From assembly GCA_947584035.1 (NCBI GenBank), contig CANPWJ010000003.1, positions 1 through 40,716 on the forward strand: 40,716 bases of DNA, in the 5' to 3' direction. Below, piece by piece: positions 15,353-22,637 of the stretch. The notes beneath the pieces are model-generated. The model was not told the origin of the DNA, made no database searches, and was given only the letters and a program-made list of their open reading frames with translations. Made by a program: the position numbers and the translations under genes. Every line of letters starts with the position of its first letter. The first letter of the stretch is position 1. Origin of the DNA: an uncultured Acetatifactor sp. Its GTDB lineage: Bacteria > Bacillota > Clostridia > Lachnospirales > Lachnospiraceae.

Positions 15353-16417
15353 ATGAACAATACCTATATTACAAATGCAGCAAAGATGGTAGAGCAACTC
15401 TCCCGCTTTACTTCCTTTGTTCAACAAGCGGATGGGCAAACAGGTTTTATCAGTTTTCGTGACAGTACAGGGTTCCTTGGGCGTGAGGAGGATTACAAAT
15501 CACGTATTGCAGAGGAAGCTCGTAAAGAGCTTAAGTTCAATAGTTGGAGCGAATCATGGATCGGTACTGGCAAAATAGCGGAGTGTGCAAGAGGGGCGAT
15601 TCATAAATCCGGTAACCTTGTAAATAAGAATCAGCAAATTGATTTTAAGAACCGGCTTGATCCGAATAATGCAAAATTCCGTCCGGAAGCGGAAAGAGTA
15701 CTGTATGATATTTATCGCAACGCTCTCTGCGATGAGGCCACAGCTTTTGCAAATGCCGTTAAAGTATTTGGCGCAAAATATGATACGATTGCGTATCTGT
15801 TCTTTATAAAAGATGATTCTCGTTTCCTTCCGATTAGCCCAGGACATTTTGATAAGGGCTTTGCCGCCTTGGAAATAGATTATACTACTTCGTTTAAGTG
15901 CGGCTGGGAGAATTACCTGGGATTCATCGAGATCATAAAAGAGATCCGTGCCGTAATGGAAGATCTGCTTCCAATGCAGGGAACGCCAAGATTGATAGAT
16001 GCGCACTCTTTTGTATGGGTTATTCAGGAAAAACGATTTATAAGCTGGGTGCCTGATCCCGAGCGAAGTGTTCAAATTGAACGGACAGCAGAGAAATATA
16101 TGCAAGGTGTAATTTCTGGATCAGGCGGTCGCAGAAGTGTTACTTTGAGTACGTTCGTTCGGAGCGCTGAGGTTGTAAAAGAAACCAAAAGACGTGCGAA
16201 CGGTATATGCCAGTTATGTAATCGGCCCGCGCCTTTTATTGACAAAAAAGGGAATCCGTACCTTGAAGTGCACCACATAATCTGGCTGTCACGTGGCGGA
16301 GAGGATAACACTGAAAATACGGTTGCCCTATGTCCGAATTGTCATGTCCGAATGCATGTGTTGGATAAGCCGGAGGATGTAGAAAAGTTAAAGCTGCCAG
16401 GGACGCGGAGAGGGTAA
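15353..16417 (+). CDS. HNH endonuclease with a large unknown N-terminal domain
   Basis: A 354-residue protein. The C-terminal quarter is a zinc-supported HNH nuclease: C286-x2-C289, then LEVHHIIWLSRGGEDNTEN with H307 and H308, and C327-PN-C330-H331. This is the McrA/ABBA-type layout found in Type IV restriction enzymes and stand-alone defence nucleases. The N-terminal 250 residues have no motif I can name; they include aromatic-rich stretches (CGWENYLGFIEIIKE, SFVWVIQEKRFISWVPD) and could recognise modified DNA or sense infection. TAAGG lies nine bases before the ATG. It follows a toxin-antitoxin pair in AT-rich DNA, so a defence role is plausible but unproven. Confidence 0.8.
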   Translation: MNNTYITNAAKMVEQLSRFTSFVQQADGQTGFISFRDSTGFLGREEDYKSRIAEEARKELKFNSWSESWIGTGKIAECARGAIHKSGNLVNKNQQIDFKNRLDPNNAKFRPEAERVLYDIYRNALCDEATAFANAVKVFGAKYDTIAYLFFIKDDSRFLPISPGHFDKGFAALEIDYTTSFKCGWENYLGFIEIIKEIRAVMEDLLPMQGTPRLIDAHSFVWVIQEKRFISWVPDPERSVQIERTAEKYMQGVISGSGGRRSVTLSTFVRSAEVVKETKRRANGICQLCNRPAPFIDKKGNPYLEVHHIIWLSRGGEDNTENTVALCPNCHVRMHVLDKPEDVEKLKLPGTRRG

Positions 16418-16526
16418 TGACCGATTTCACCGGCTCCCCGGCCCTCATTTTTGCGATGGCGCCCAGTACTCTCCTGGCACATTCTGCGTTGTCCTGCAGA
16501 ACGGTAGTGAGGGCGGGGAATTTCGG
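16418..16526 (-). pseudogene. 3' remnant of a LacI-family regulator
   Basis: Read on the minus strand directly after the fucosidase stop, this gives FPALTTVLQDNAECARRVLG followed by AKMRAGEPVKSVITL. It resembles the last part of the LacI sensor domain (usual form: PALTTVRQxxxEMGRRA, then a GEPV-type turn). There is no start, and it is cut where the HNH gene ends. It probably marks the edge at which the island replaced a regulator of the fucosidase locus. Confidence 0.45.
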
Positions 16527-17990
16527 TTAGTCGATCACAATCTTAAACACTACAGGGTTGCGCGTCTGCAACGCTTCTGCTTCGATATGCAATCCCTCAT
16601 CATCGCGGAACCATGTCGGCTTTCTATTGCTCCCCAAAAGCGCAACATCTTTAATTGCAGCGAGAGGAGAGCCGTTGCGCAGAGATTTTATCGTTACTTT
16701 GCCGTCGCTTGGATAGCAAAGGCAAGTCGCATAAAGACTCCCGCCCTTGGCGGTAAATCGGAAATCCTCCGGCGTATAGTCGTAGCTGCCGTTGTCGGAG
16801 AACATACCCTCCCGCATTTTTGTGGGCCCCTCGGCGGCGGTACGCCAGATGTGCGTGCCGTAGATCGCTTCGCCGTTGATTTTAAGCCACTTGCCAATTT
16901 CCAAAAGAACGCTCTTTTCCTCGTCGGTGATGGTGCCGTCGGGCTTCGGACCAATGTTCAGGAGCAGACAGCCATTCTTGGATACAATATCTACCAAATC
17001 GCGGATAATATCGCGGGAATCTTTAAACTGATTTGTCGTCGTGTATCCCCATGACCACTTACCGATCGCGGTGTCCGTCTGCCACGGAAACGGTTTTACA
17101 TCAGCGAATTTGCCGCGCTCCATGTCTACAACCGCCGTCCCGAACGCGAACGCATCGTGCTTGTAGGCAATCATAACCTCCTCGCCCCACTCCTCGGCGC
17201 GATTGTAATAGTAGGCGGCGATTTTTTTGAGATACGGCTTCGCTTCTGAGCGAATGATCCACCAGTCAAAATAAATCTGGTGAATTTTGTATTTGTCAAT
17301 GATTTCGCATGTCCGGATCATCCAGTCGTCCAAAAATTCCTTGGTTGGCGAAGGCTGACAGTTTAAATGGTAACGGTCGGGTTCCGGCATCGCGGGGGCG
17401 TAGAAATCCCACGCCTCCTTGTCGGGTGATATGTCGCTCTCGAACTCGCGGCCGTGACCCATGAAGAACCAATGCTCGATTCGGTGTGTGGACGCGCAGT
17501 TGACTATCCCATGCCGCCTTGCTGTCTCAGAAAGCTCGCCTAAAACATCGCGACAAGGCCCCATTTCTGCAGCATTCCAGTGTGAAAGTGAGGATTTGTA
17601 CATCTGGAAACCGTCGTGATGTTCTGCGACGGGAACGACGTAGCGTGCCCCCGCCTGTTCAATGAGCGAGATCCACTCCTCGGCGCTAAACTTTTCGCCT
17701 CGAAACATCGGGATAAAGTCCTTGTAGCCAAAGCTTTTCTGCGGGCCGTAGGTCTCGATGTGGTGCTTAAATTCGTCGCGGTCTTTAAGGTACATGTTTC
17801 GCGAGTACCATTCCGAACCAAACGCCGGCACGCTGTAGATTCCCCAGTGGATAAAAATTCCGAATTTACCATCGGTGAACCATTTTGGTGTGGGGTGTTG
17901 CGAGAGGGATTCCCAATTGTCTTTGTATTTTCCGTGGGCGATAACGGCATCGATTTTGGAAAGATATTCCTTCTTTTGGGTATCTGTCAT
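16527..17990 (-). CDS. GH29 alpha-L-fucosidase
   Basis: A 487-residue family 29 glycoside hydrolase, which removes L-fucose from glycans with retention. Conserved blocks are GKFGIFIHWGIYSVPAFGSE (41-60), EHHDGFQMY (123-131), and IYFDWW (239-244) with D242 as expected nucleophile; the C-terminal part is a beta-sandwich. There is no signal peptide, so it should act in the cytoplasm on imported small fucosides. AAGGAGG lies about nine bases before the ATG. It has its own promoter and no transporter beside it; only a LacI remnant follows, so its original locus appears to be eroded. Confidence 0.9.
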   Translation of the reverse strand: MTDTQKKEYLSKIDAVIAHGKYKDNWESLSQHPTPKWFTDGKFGIFIHWGIYSVPAFGSEWYSRNMYLKDRDEFKHHIETYGPQKSFGYKDFIPMFRGEKFSAEEWISLIEQAGARYVVPVAEHHDGFQMYKSSLSHWNAAEMGPCRDVLGELSETARRHGIVNCASTHRIEHWFFMGHGREFESDISPDKEAWDFYAPAMPEPDRYHLNCQPSPTKEFLDDWMIRTCEIIDKYKIHQIYFDWWIIRSEAKPYLKKIAAYYYNRAEEWGEEVMIAYKHDAFAFGTAVVDMERGKFADVKPFPWQTDTAIGKWSWGYTTTNQFKDSRDIIRDLVDIVSKNGCLLLNIGPKPDGTITDEEKSVLLEIGKWLKINGEAIYGTHIWRTAAEGPTKMREGMFSDNGSYDYTPEDFRFTAKGGSLYATCLCYPSDGKVTIKSLRNGSPLAAIKDVALLGSNRKPTWFRDDEGLHIEAEALQTRNPVVFKIVID

Positions 17991-18028
17991 GGTGTGAGCC
18001 TCCTTGAAAACGGCGGTTTTGATTTTTT

Positions 18029-18057
18029 ATTATAGCACAGGTTTTTGCAGCTGTCAT
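18029..18057 (-). promoter_or_regulatory. Promoter of the fucosidase gene
   Basis: On the minus strand ATGACA (18057-18052), 17 bases, perfect TATAAT (18034-18029), about 38 bases before the fucosidase ATG. Confidence 0.75.
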
Positions 18058-18068
18058 TAACGCCATCT

Positions 18069-19049
18069 TTATTTTTTATCCCGGTCTGTGAACAGATTAC
18101 AAAGGCACATGACAATGGCAAACAATATCCCGGCGATGGGCCAGACGACCCATGTATCCCCCCAGGAATTTGTCAGAAAGCTCCATGCGAGGTATAGGAC
18201 GGTGGCACTCAGCCAATAGATGGATCCGACGGTTTCCCGGATCCGGATCTTTCTCCGATTCCGGAGCGCGTAGTCTCCCTCCTTCAAAAGCTTCTGCATA
18301 CTGGCCCAGCGCACACCGGCCGTGATAAAAAGCATCACTCCGATCCCAATCAAGAGCAGCGTGACAGCCAGCAGGACTGCGGCAAGGAACTCATTTTTCG
18401 TAAAGCTGCCGATGAAAAGAGGGATCGGGGAAAGAACGCACAGGCAGATGCCCGTGATATGGCATTTTGCATAAACGGCCCGATACGCCCGCTGTTTTTC
18501 CCGGACCATTTCGTCCACGCCGTACTCCGTTTCAAACGGTTCCTTGTCGAGGAACGCGAAGGGCGCGCTTCGGAAGCCGCAGGAGAGGAAAAGTGCCACC
18601 GCAGGCGTAAGGATGATCAGCAGCGTGACCATTCCGATCCCGACGGCTAGATTTTCGGAAACGGGAGGGTCTGGCAATTCTGTCGCAGCGCCGAAAAGAA
18701 GAAGCGGGATCGCGGCGACGATGCACAGAAAGACAGCCGCGGAAATGCGTTTGGCAACCCATGCCCTCAGCTCCAGGTATTCGTTCGCCTGTGCAGGGGA
18801 AACCCGTTTGACGGGCACACGGTCTGCGTCGTCCGTAAATTCTTCCTCCTCCAGCTCCTCCTTGAGAAGATAATCGGTCGTGACGCCAAAGAGCTTGCTG
18901 AGCAACAATAGCTTCTCCAGATCCGGCGCGGTCTGTGCGCTTTCCCATTTGGAAACCGCCTGTCTTGACACCTGCATTTTTTCCGCCAGCTCTTCCTGTG
19001 ACCAGCCGTTCCTTTTTCTTAAATTCGTTATCTTGTCCGCTAAAATCAT
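18069..19049 (-). CDS. XRE-family regulator with a multi-pass membrane domain
   Basis: A 326-residue protein. The N-terminal helix-turn-helix of Cro/CI type ([20 protein letters not shown], then [20 protein letters not shown]) covers residues 6-60. After a charged linker come about six membrane helices in the C-terminal two thirds, for example [20 protein letters not shown] and [20 protein letters not shown]. This tethered design is common in clostridia and is thought to let membrane events control a DNA-binding domain. The start at 19049 is set by GGAGGG four bases upstream; the frame extends 31 codons further without a site. Targets are unknown; the divergent lipoprotein gene is one candidate. 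Confidence 0.85.
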   Translation of the reverse strand: MILADKITNLRKRNGWSQEELAEKMQVSRQAVSKWESAQTAPDLEKLLLLSKLFGVTTDYLLKEELEEEEFTDDADRVPVKRVSPAQANEYLELRAWVAKRISAAVFLCIVAAIPLLLFGAATELPDPPVSENLAVGIGMVTLLIILTPAVALFLSCGFRSAPFAFLDKEPFETEYGVDEMVREKQRAYRAVYAKCHITGICLCVLSPIPLFIGSFTKNEFLAAVLLAVTLLLIGIGVMLFITAGVRWASMQKLLKEGDYALRNRRKIRIRETVGSIYWLSATVLYLAWSFLTNSWGDTWVVWPIAGILFAIVMCLCNLFTDRDKK

Positions 19050-19284
19050 TTTTTCCCTCCACATAGTCTCATACTCTGTCGATGGCTCCAGGTGCCGTCT
19101 GTAAGGAAAAGTATAGCCTGTTTTGCGGTTGCATACCACCAAAGAACGGCTGGAAATTTGTCAACCGTGGGTTGCGCCAGCGGCTGGCGGCCGCCGGCCG
19201 GTCATCGGCCCTTTTCGCCAGTATAGCATAGACGGCAAAAATGCGTAAGGCGTAACGCGCGGAAAGGAAAGAGTAAAATTCGTA

Positions 19285-19313
19285 GTGACAGGACGCGCAG
19301 GGAGCATTATTAT
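19285..19313 (+). promoter_or_regulatory. Possible promoter of the 19381 lipoprotein
   Basis: GTGACA (19285-19290), 17 bases, TATTAT (19308-19313). The rest of the 19050-19380 gap holds a GC-rich segment around 19170-19200 (CCAGCGGCTGGCGGCCGCC) that can fold on itself; I cannot assign it a role. Confidence 0.4.
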
Positions 19314-19380
19314 GAGAACAGGAAAGAAAATTCTAAGAAAGAGGATATAATTTTATAGAAATCGGGAGGAGCGGCGCGGG

Positions 19381-19986
19381 ATGAAAAAGAAGCTTCGGAT
19401 GGTATTGCTTGTCGGTCTGCTTTTGTGTGGATGTTCCCGGAAGAACACAGACTGGGACGGGAAAACGGCACGGGAATATCAGGCTGTTTTTTCCGGGTTT
19501 TCAGGGGAACCGGAAGAAATGAACGTGACCCTGTACACGAAGGAGCTACAGCGTTTTCCAGAAGGGGTTTTGTATGAACTGACCGTGGACAGTGAAGAAA
19601 CGGCTTTTGAAACCTATGAGCAGGATATGGAAGAGCGGCTGGATGGAGGGCTCTTTTTTGTGTGCGGCAGGGAAATTTATTTTATCCGCGGCGGGGAAGC
19701 GCGGGAAAATGATCCGTCCCCGGAGGAAATGATGCGGGCGGGGATTTTAGTGTGCAGCGAAACCGGGAAGGAGGACCCGCTTGGGGAGGAGAAGGGATGG
19801 CATACATATATTGCCGCGGATGGAGGCAGGAGAGAGTACCATGCCTACAACGACCAGACGGAAACCGGGTATTATGAGTGTTTTGTCTGGGAAGCCGAGA
19901 GAGGGCTGGTCCAATACTGGAGCGGATATGGAGCCCGATCCAGGGACGTGGAGTTATCTCTGCCCGGGGAAGAGCGTGTGCGATAA
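19381..19986 (+). CDS. Lipoprotein of unknown function
   Basis: A 201-residue exported protein. The basic start MKKKLR, the hydrophobic core MVLLVGLLL and the lipobox LLCGC (cleavage before Cys18) indicate a lipoprotein. The mature part is acidic with paired beta-like segments (VLYELTVDSEETAFETYEQD, GREIYFIRGG, GYYECFVWEAERGLVQYWSG) and no metal or catalytic motif that I recognise. GGGAGGAG is about ten bases before the ATG. A 171-base gap with a 7-bp hairpin (GAGCCGG 20105-20111, CCGGCTC 20135-20141) separates it from the GH2-like gene, which may be co-transcribed. Confidence 0.7.
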   Translation: MKKKLRMVLLVGLLLCGCSRKNTDWDGKTAREYQAVFSGFSGEPEEMNVTLYTKELQRFPEGVLYELTVDSEETAFETYEQDMEERLDGGLFFVCGREIYFIRGGEARENDPSPEEMMRAGILVCSETGKEDPLGEEKGWHTYIAADGGRREYHAYNDQTETGYYECFVWEAERGLVQYWSGYGARSRDVELSLPGEERVR

Positions 19987-20157
19987 ACCGTCAGGAACAG
20001 AAGCATACATAATTTTTCCGGTGCCCGGACAGGCTAACAGGGACAGAGAACGCGAATCTGCCGGGAAGGCAAAGAAGCGTCCTCGAAAGAAACCATCGTC
20101 ACAGGAGCCGGGGAAACCGCCGGGATCGCGGGAACCGGCTCTGACAGGGAGGGAAAG

Positions 20158-21138
20158 ATGGGGTTTGACAAAACGTCGCCCGGTGGGGGAGCAGAAATCT
20201 ATACCCGGCTGGAAAACGGCAAGGCGCTGCTGGAATTTTCCTTTTACTTGGAGGAGGCTGCGGAGCTGCCGGACCTGTTTGTGGAGGTGGTTCTTCGGGA
20301 CGGGCAGGGAAACTGTGTGATGAACTTTGTCTGTCCGGCGTCCCTGGAGGAGCCCGTCAGAGGGCTGCTCCTGCATCCTCATCTCTGGAACGGTGTGGAG
20401 GATCCCTATCTGTATGAGCTGGAGGCAGATCTGGTGCGCGGCCCGGGAGATCATCCGAGGATCCTGGATCGGCTGCGGCGGCTGGTTCCGCTGTGTACCT
20501 TTCAGAGAGCGCCCGAGGGCAGGTGGCTGCTCAACGGAAGCGCTTTTCCCCTGCGGGCCGTATCGTATCGGCTCCCGGCAAAGGAGCCAGGCAAAAGCCC
20601 GCGGGAGATCCGGGTTCTGCAGGATCTGAAAGGGATGCGGGACATGGGGGCAAACGCCGTCTGCCTGGAGCGGGGAAGCCTGGATCCGGGGTTCTATGAG
20701 CTGTGTTGTAAATATGGGCTTGCGCTGTTTGGCCCCGCCGCGGGCCGGGCCGCAGCCGGCTGCGGGGCTCCCGCAAGCTGGGAGGAGCTGTGGAAGGAAT
20801 CGGGCCGCGCTGCCGACCGGTATTATTATTACCGGGCGCTCTGGAGCGCAGCCCCCTTTGTATATCTCTGCAAGGACAGCCTGAAGCGGCAGGAGAACGG
20901 CCTTTATCAGGTGACCGCGTACAGCAATCGGAAAAAGGCGGCGCTCTATGTGGAGGGGCGACTCTTTGAGTTTCAGACCGGAGCCCCGGAATTTGTGTTT
21001 GTCGATGTGGAGATCCGTCATTTTCCCGCGGTTCTGACGGTGGAGGCGGATATGCTCTGTATGTCCGTGACGGTTTTCGGGGGACGTGTCTGCGGCGGGC
21101 CGATTAGTAGTAGCTTTTTGGGGAAGAAAGAGGTATAA
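20158..21138 (+). CDS. GH2-derived protein lacking the catalytic barrel
   Basis: A 326-residue protein with pieces of family 2 glycoside hydrolases. Residues about 75-95 (PHLWNGVEDPYLYELEADLV) match the GH2 sandwich domain. Residues about 120-190 match the barrel entry (GRWLLNGSAFPLRAVSYR, DLKGMRDMGANAVCLE, FYELCCKYGLALFG). Then, instead of the barrel with its two catalytic glutamates, a short Ala/Gly-rich linker leads to APFVYLCKDSLKRQ and YQVTAYSNRKKAALYVEG, which look like the C-terminal sandwich. It is about a third of a normal beta-galactosidase. The frame is intact and GGGAGGG precedes the ATG, so it seems to be a kept non-enzyme, perhaps sugar-binding. There is no signal peptide. Confidence 0.6.
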   Translation: MGFDKTSPGGGAEIYTRLENGKALLEFSFYLEEAAELPDLFVEVVLRDGQGNCVMNFVCPASLEEPVRGLLLHPHLWNGVEDPYLYELEADLVRGPGDHPRILDRLRRLVPLCTFQRAPEGRWLLNGSAFPLRAVSYRLPAKEPGKSPREIRVLQDLKGMRDMGANAVCLERGSLDPGFYELCCKYGLALFGPAAGRAAAGCGAPASWEELWKESGRAADRYYYYRALWSAAPFVYLCKDSLKRQENGLYQVTAYSNRKKAALYVEGRLFEFQTGAPEFVFVDVEIRHFPAVLTVEADMLCMSVTVFGGRVCGGPISSSFLGKKEV

Positions 21139-21181
21139 TAGCAATTAGCATCGGATATTGGAAAGGAACAGCCATTACACT

Positions 21182-21490
21182 ATGAAGGTCAATACGTCTG
21201 TCATTGTGGATGGGGATTTGTGGGGGACCATAGAAGCGCATCAGGGGAAGCGTTTTCTGACGAAGAAGGGACTGCCGTTTACCTACTATGTGAAGGGCGG
21301 GGAGCTCTTTACCGACCGGCGGGAGCGGTCCATTACAAAGAGCACCTTTGATAAAGCCTATGAGAAGCTGTTGAGCGATCAGCTGGGCGAGGATCCGCCC
21401 CGCAGGATCGTGGGCCCCAAGACGTTGAATATGTATGGAGCCCCTTATATTTGGGCGGTTTTCGCGGGGATCGGGCTGATCGAGGAATAA
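21182..21490 (+). CDS. Small conserved-looking protein of unknown function
   Basis: A 102-residue soluble protein beginning MKVNTSVIVDGDLWGTIEAH. A short beta-rich N-terminal half (QGKRFLTKKGLPFTYYVKGG) is followed by a helical segment (SITKSTFDKAYEKLLSDQ) and a conserved-looking PRRIVGPKTLNMYGAPYIWA. The ATG at 21182 is chosen because of its position, but the AAAGGA site is 14 bases away; a TTG at 21158 is an alternative. The family is not recognised. It lies just before the speD promoter and is not part of that operon. Confidence 0.6.
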   Translation: MKVNTSVIVDGDLWGTIEAHQGKRFLTKKGLPFTYYVKGGELFTDRRERSITKSTFDKAYEKLLSDQLGEDPPRRIVGPKTLNMYGAPYIWAVFAGIGLIEE

Positions 21491-21497
21491 AATTTCA

Positions 21498-21527
21498 TTG
21501 ACATTTCCCCGGCGGATATGCTATAGT
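21498..21527 (+). promoter_or_regulatory. Promoter of the speD leader
   Basis: Perfect TTGACA (21498-21503), 18 bases, TATAGT (21522-21527). Start expected near 21533, exactly where the first RNA helix begins, about 340 bases ahead of speD. Confidence 0.75.
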
Positions 21528-21531
21528 ACGG

Positions 21532-21745
21532 TTGTATGGAAAACAGTTGAAAGAGTCTTCCATGTAAATATTTTTTCGGCGACATGGGTTGCCTTATTGA
21601 TTGAGTTAAAAGCTCAAATTTTATAAGTTGGTCACTATAAACCAGTGCGGATGCACACCTAACTTGTGAAACGGTCAATAAGAGTAGTAAAAGTAAAATA
21701 TTTACTATATAGACTCTAAAACCTAATATCCATTACGTTATACAA
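21532..21745 (+). ncRNA. Large structured RNA in the speD leader (candidate riboswitch or independent ncRNA)
   Basis: Seven helices nest without crossing. P1: TTGTAT 21532-21537 with ATACAA 21740-21745. P2: AGAGTCT 21552-21558 with AGACTCT 21711-21717. Inside P2 sit P3 (CCATGT 21560-21565 with ACATGG 21582-21587), P4 (CTTATTGA 21593-21600 with TCAATAAG 21675-21682) and P5 (TAGTAAA 21685-21691 with TTTACTA 21701-21707), a four-way junction. P4 holds P4a (TTGAG 21601-21605 with CTCAA 21613-21617) and P4b (21623-21631 with 21659-21667, nine pairs including two wobbles). The region is AT-rich in GC-rich surroundings and has no gene. I do not see the core sequences of the SAM, lysine, cobalamin, glycine, THF or T-box classes. 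Confidence 0.55.
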
Positions 21746-21822
21746 AGAGAATTGTTTTTTGCGGAGTGTGTATTGCGCGCCGCAAGGAGCAGAGGAATCG
21801 GCAAAACAGTATGGATTTGTGA

Positions 21823-21853
21823 GCAAGTGACACAGGTGTCGCTTGCTTTTTTT
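21823..21853 (+). terminator. Intrinsic terminator just before speD (attenuator)
   Basis: GCAAG-T-GACAC (21823-21833) pairs with GTGTC-G-CTTGC (21836-21846), followed by seven T (21847-21853). It ends 21 bases before the speD ATG, so it would stop transcripts before the operon unless prevented. An upstream hairpin (TTGCGG 21759-21764, CCGCAA 21780-21785) overlaps a second GCAAG (21782-21786) that could pair with the terminator's CTTGC arm as an antiterminator. Confidence 0.85.
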
Positions 21854-21874
21854 GTGGCAGGAAGAGGAGACGCT

Positions 21875-22633
21875 ATGAGTGATAAGATCACCCTCTATGG
21901 TTTCAACAATCTGACGAAATCCTTGAGCTTCAATATTTACGATGTCTGTTATGCAAAGACGCAGCGGGAGCAGAAGGATTATATTGCGTATATCGATCAG
22001 CAGTACAATTCGGAGCGTCTGACCAAGATCCTCACTACGGTGACGGATATGATCGGCGCCAACGTGCTCAATATTTCCAGCCAGGACTATGAGCCCCAGG
22101 GCTCCTCCGTGACGATCCTGATCGCGGAGAAAAGCATGGTGCCCGCGGGGGACACCACGGTGCTGCATCTGGATAAGAGCCATATCACCGTGCACACTTA
22201 TCCGGAATATCATCCGGAGACCTGTCTGGCCACGTTCCGGGTGGATATCGATGTGGCCACCTGCGGGGAGATCACGCCGCTTTCCACGCTGGATTACCTG
22301 ATCGGCTCCTTTGATTCCGACATCATCACCATGGATTACAGGGTGCGGGGATTTACCAGGGACGTCCAGGGGCACAAGCTCTTTATGGACCGCCGCATGA
22401 CCTCCATCCAGGAGTTTATCAACCGGGAGATCCTGCGCCGGTACGACGCGGTGGATATCAATGTGTACGACGCCAATATCTTTCACACCAAAATGCTTAT
22501 CAAGGAGATCGACCTGCAGAATTATCTGTTCAACAGCGATGTGTATGAGCTGCCGCCCCAGACCCGCCTTGAGATCACGGACAATCTGCGGCGGGAGATG
22601 ATCGAGATTTTCAGCGGAAGGAACGTGTATTAG
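21875..22633 (+). CDS. speD: S-adenosylmethionine decarboxylase proenzyme
   Basis: A 252-residue prokaryotic AdoMet decarboxylase, which makes decarboxylated SAM, the aminopropyl donor for spermidine. The self-cleavage site is in HLDKSHITVHTYPE: S102 becomes the pyruvoyl cofactor after cleavage behind K101. The proton-donor cysteine is C130 in ATCGE. The length fits the longer E. coli-like class. GAGGAG (21864-21869) five bases before the ATG fixes the start; the frame is open upstream only because the leader lacks stops. It is the first gene of a polyamine operon and sits behind an attenuator-type terminator and a structured leader. Confidence 0.93.
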   Translation: MSDKITLYGFNNLTKSLSFNIYDVCYAKTQREQKDYIAYIDQQYNSERLTKILTTVTDMIGANVLNISSQDYEPQGSSVTILIAEKSMVPAGDTTVLHLDKSHITVHTYPEYHPETCLATFRVDIDVATCGEITPLSTLDYLIGSFDSDIITMDYRVRGFTRDVQGHKLFMDRRMTSIQEFINREILRRYDAVDINVYDANIFHTKMLIKEIDLQNYLFNSDVYELPPQTRLEITDNLRREMIEIFSGRNVY

Positions 22634-22637
22634 ATCC

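Noticed and set aside
21536-21603. Tiny upstream frames in the speD leader (MENS, MGCLID), recalling uORF control of eukaryotic AdoMet decarboxylase
   Set aside because: Neither has a ribosome binding site, both lie in predicted helices, and such short frames arise by chance.
21752-21874. N-terminal extension of speD by 41 codons
   Set aside because: It would translate through the terminator hairpin. The ATG at 21875 has an ideal GAGGAG, and the protein from there matches family length.
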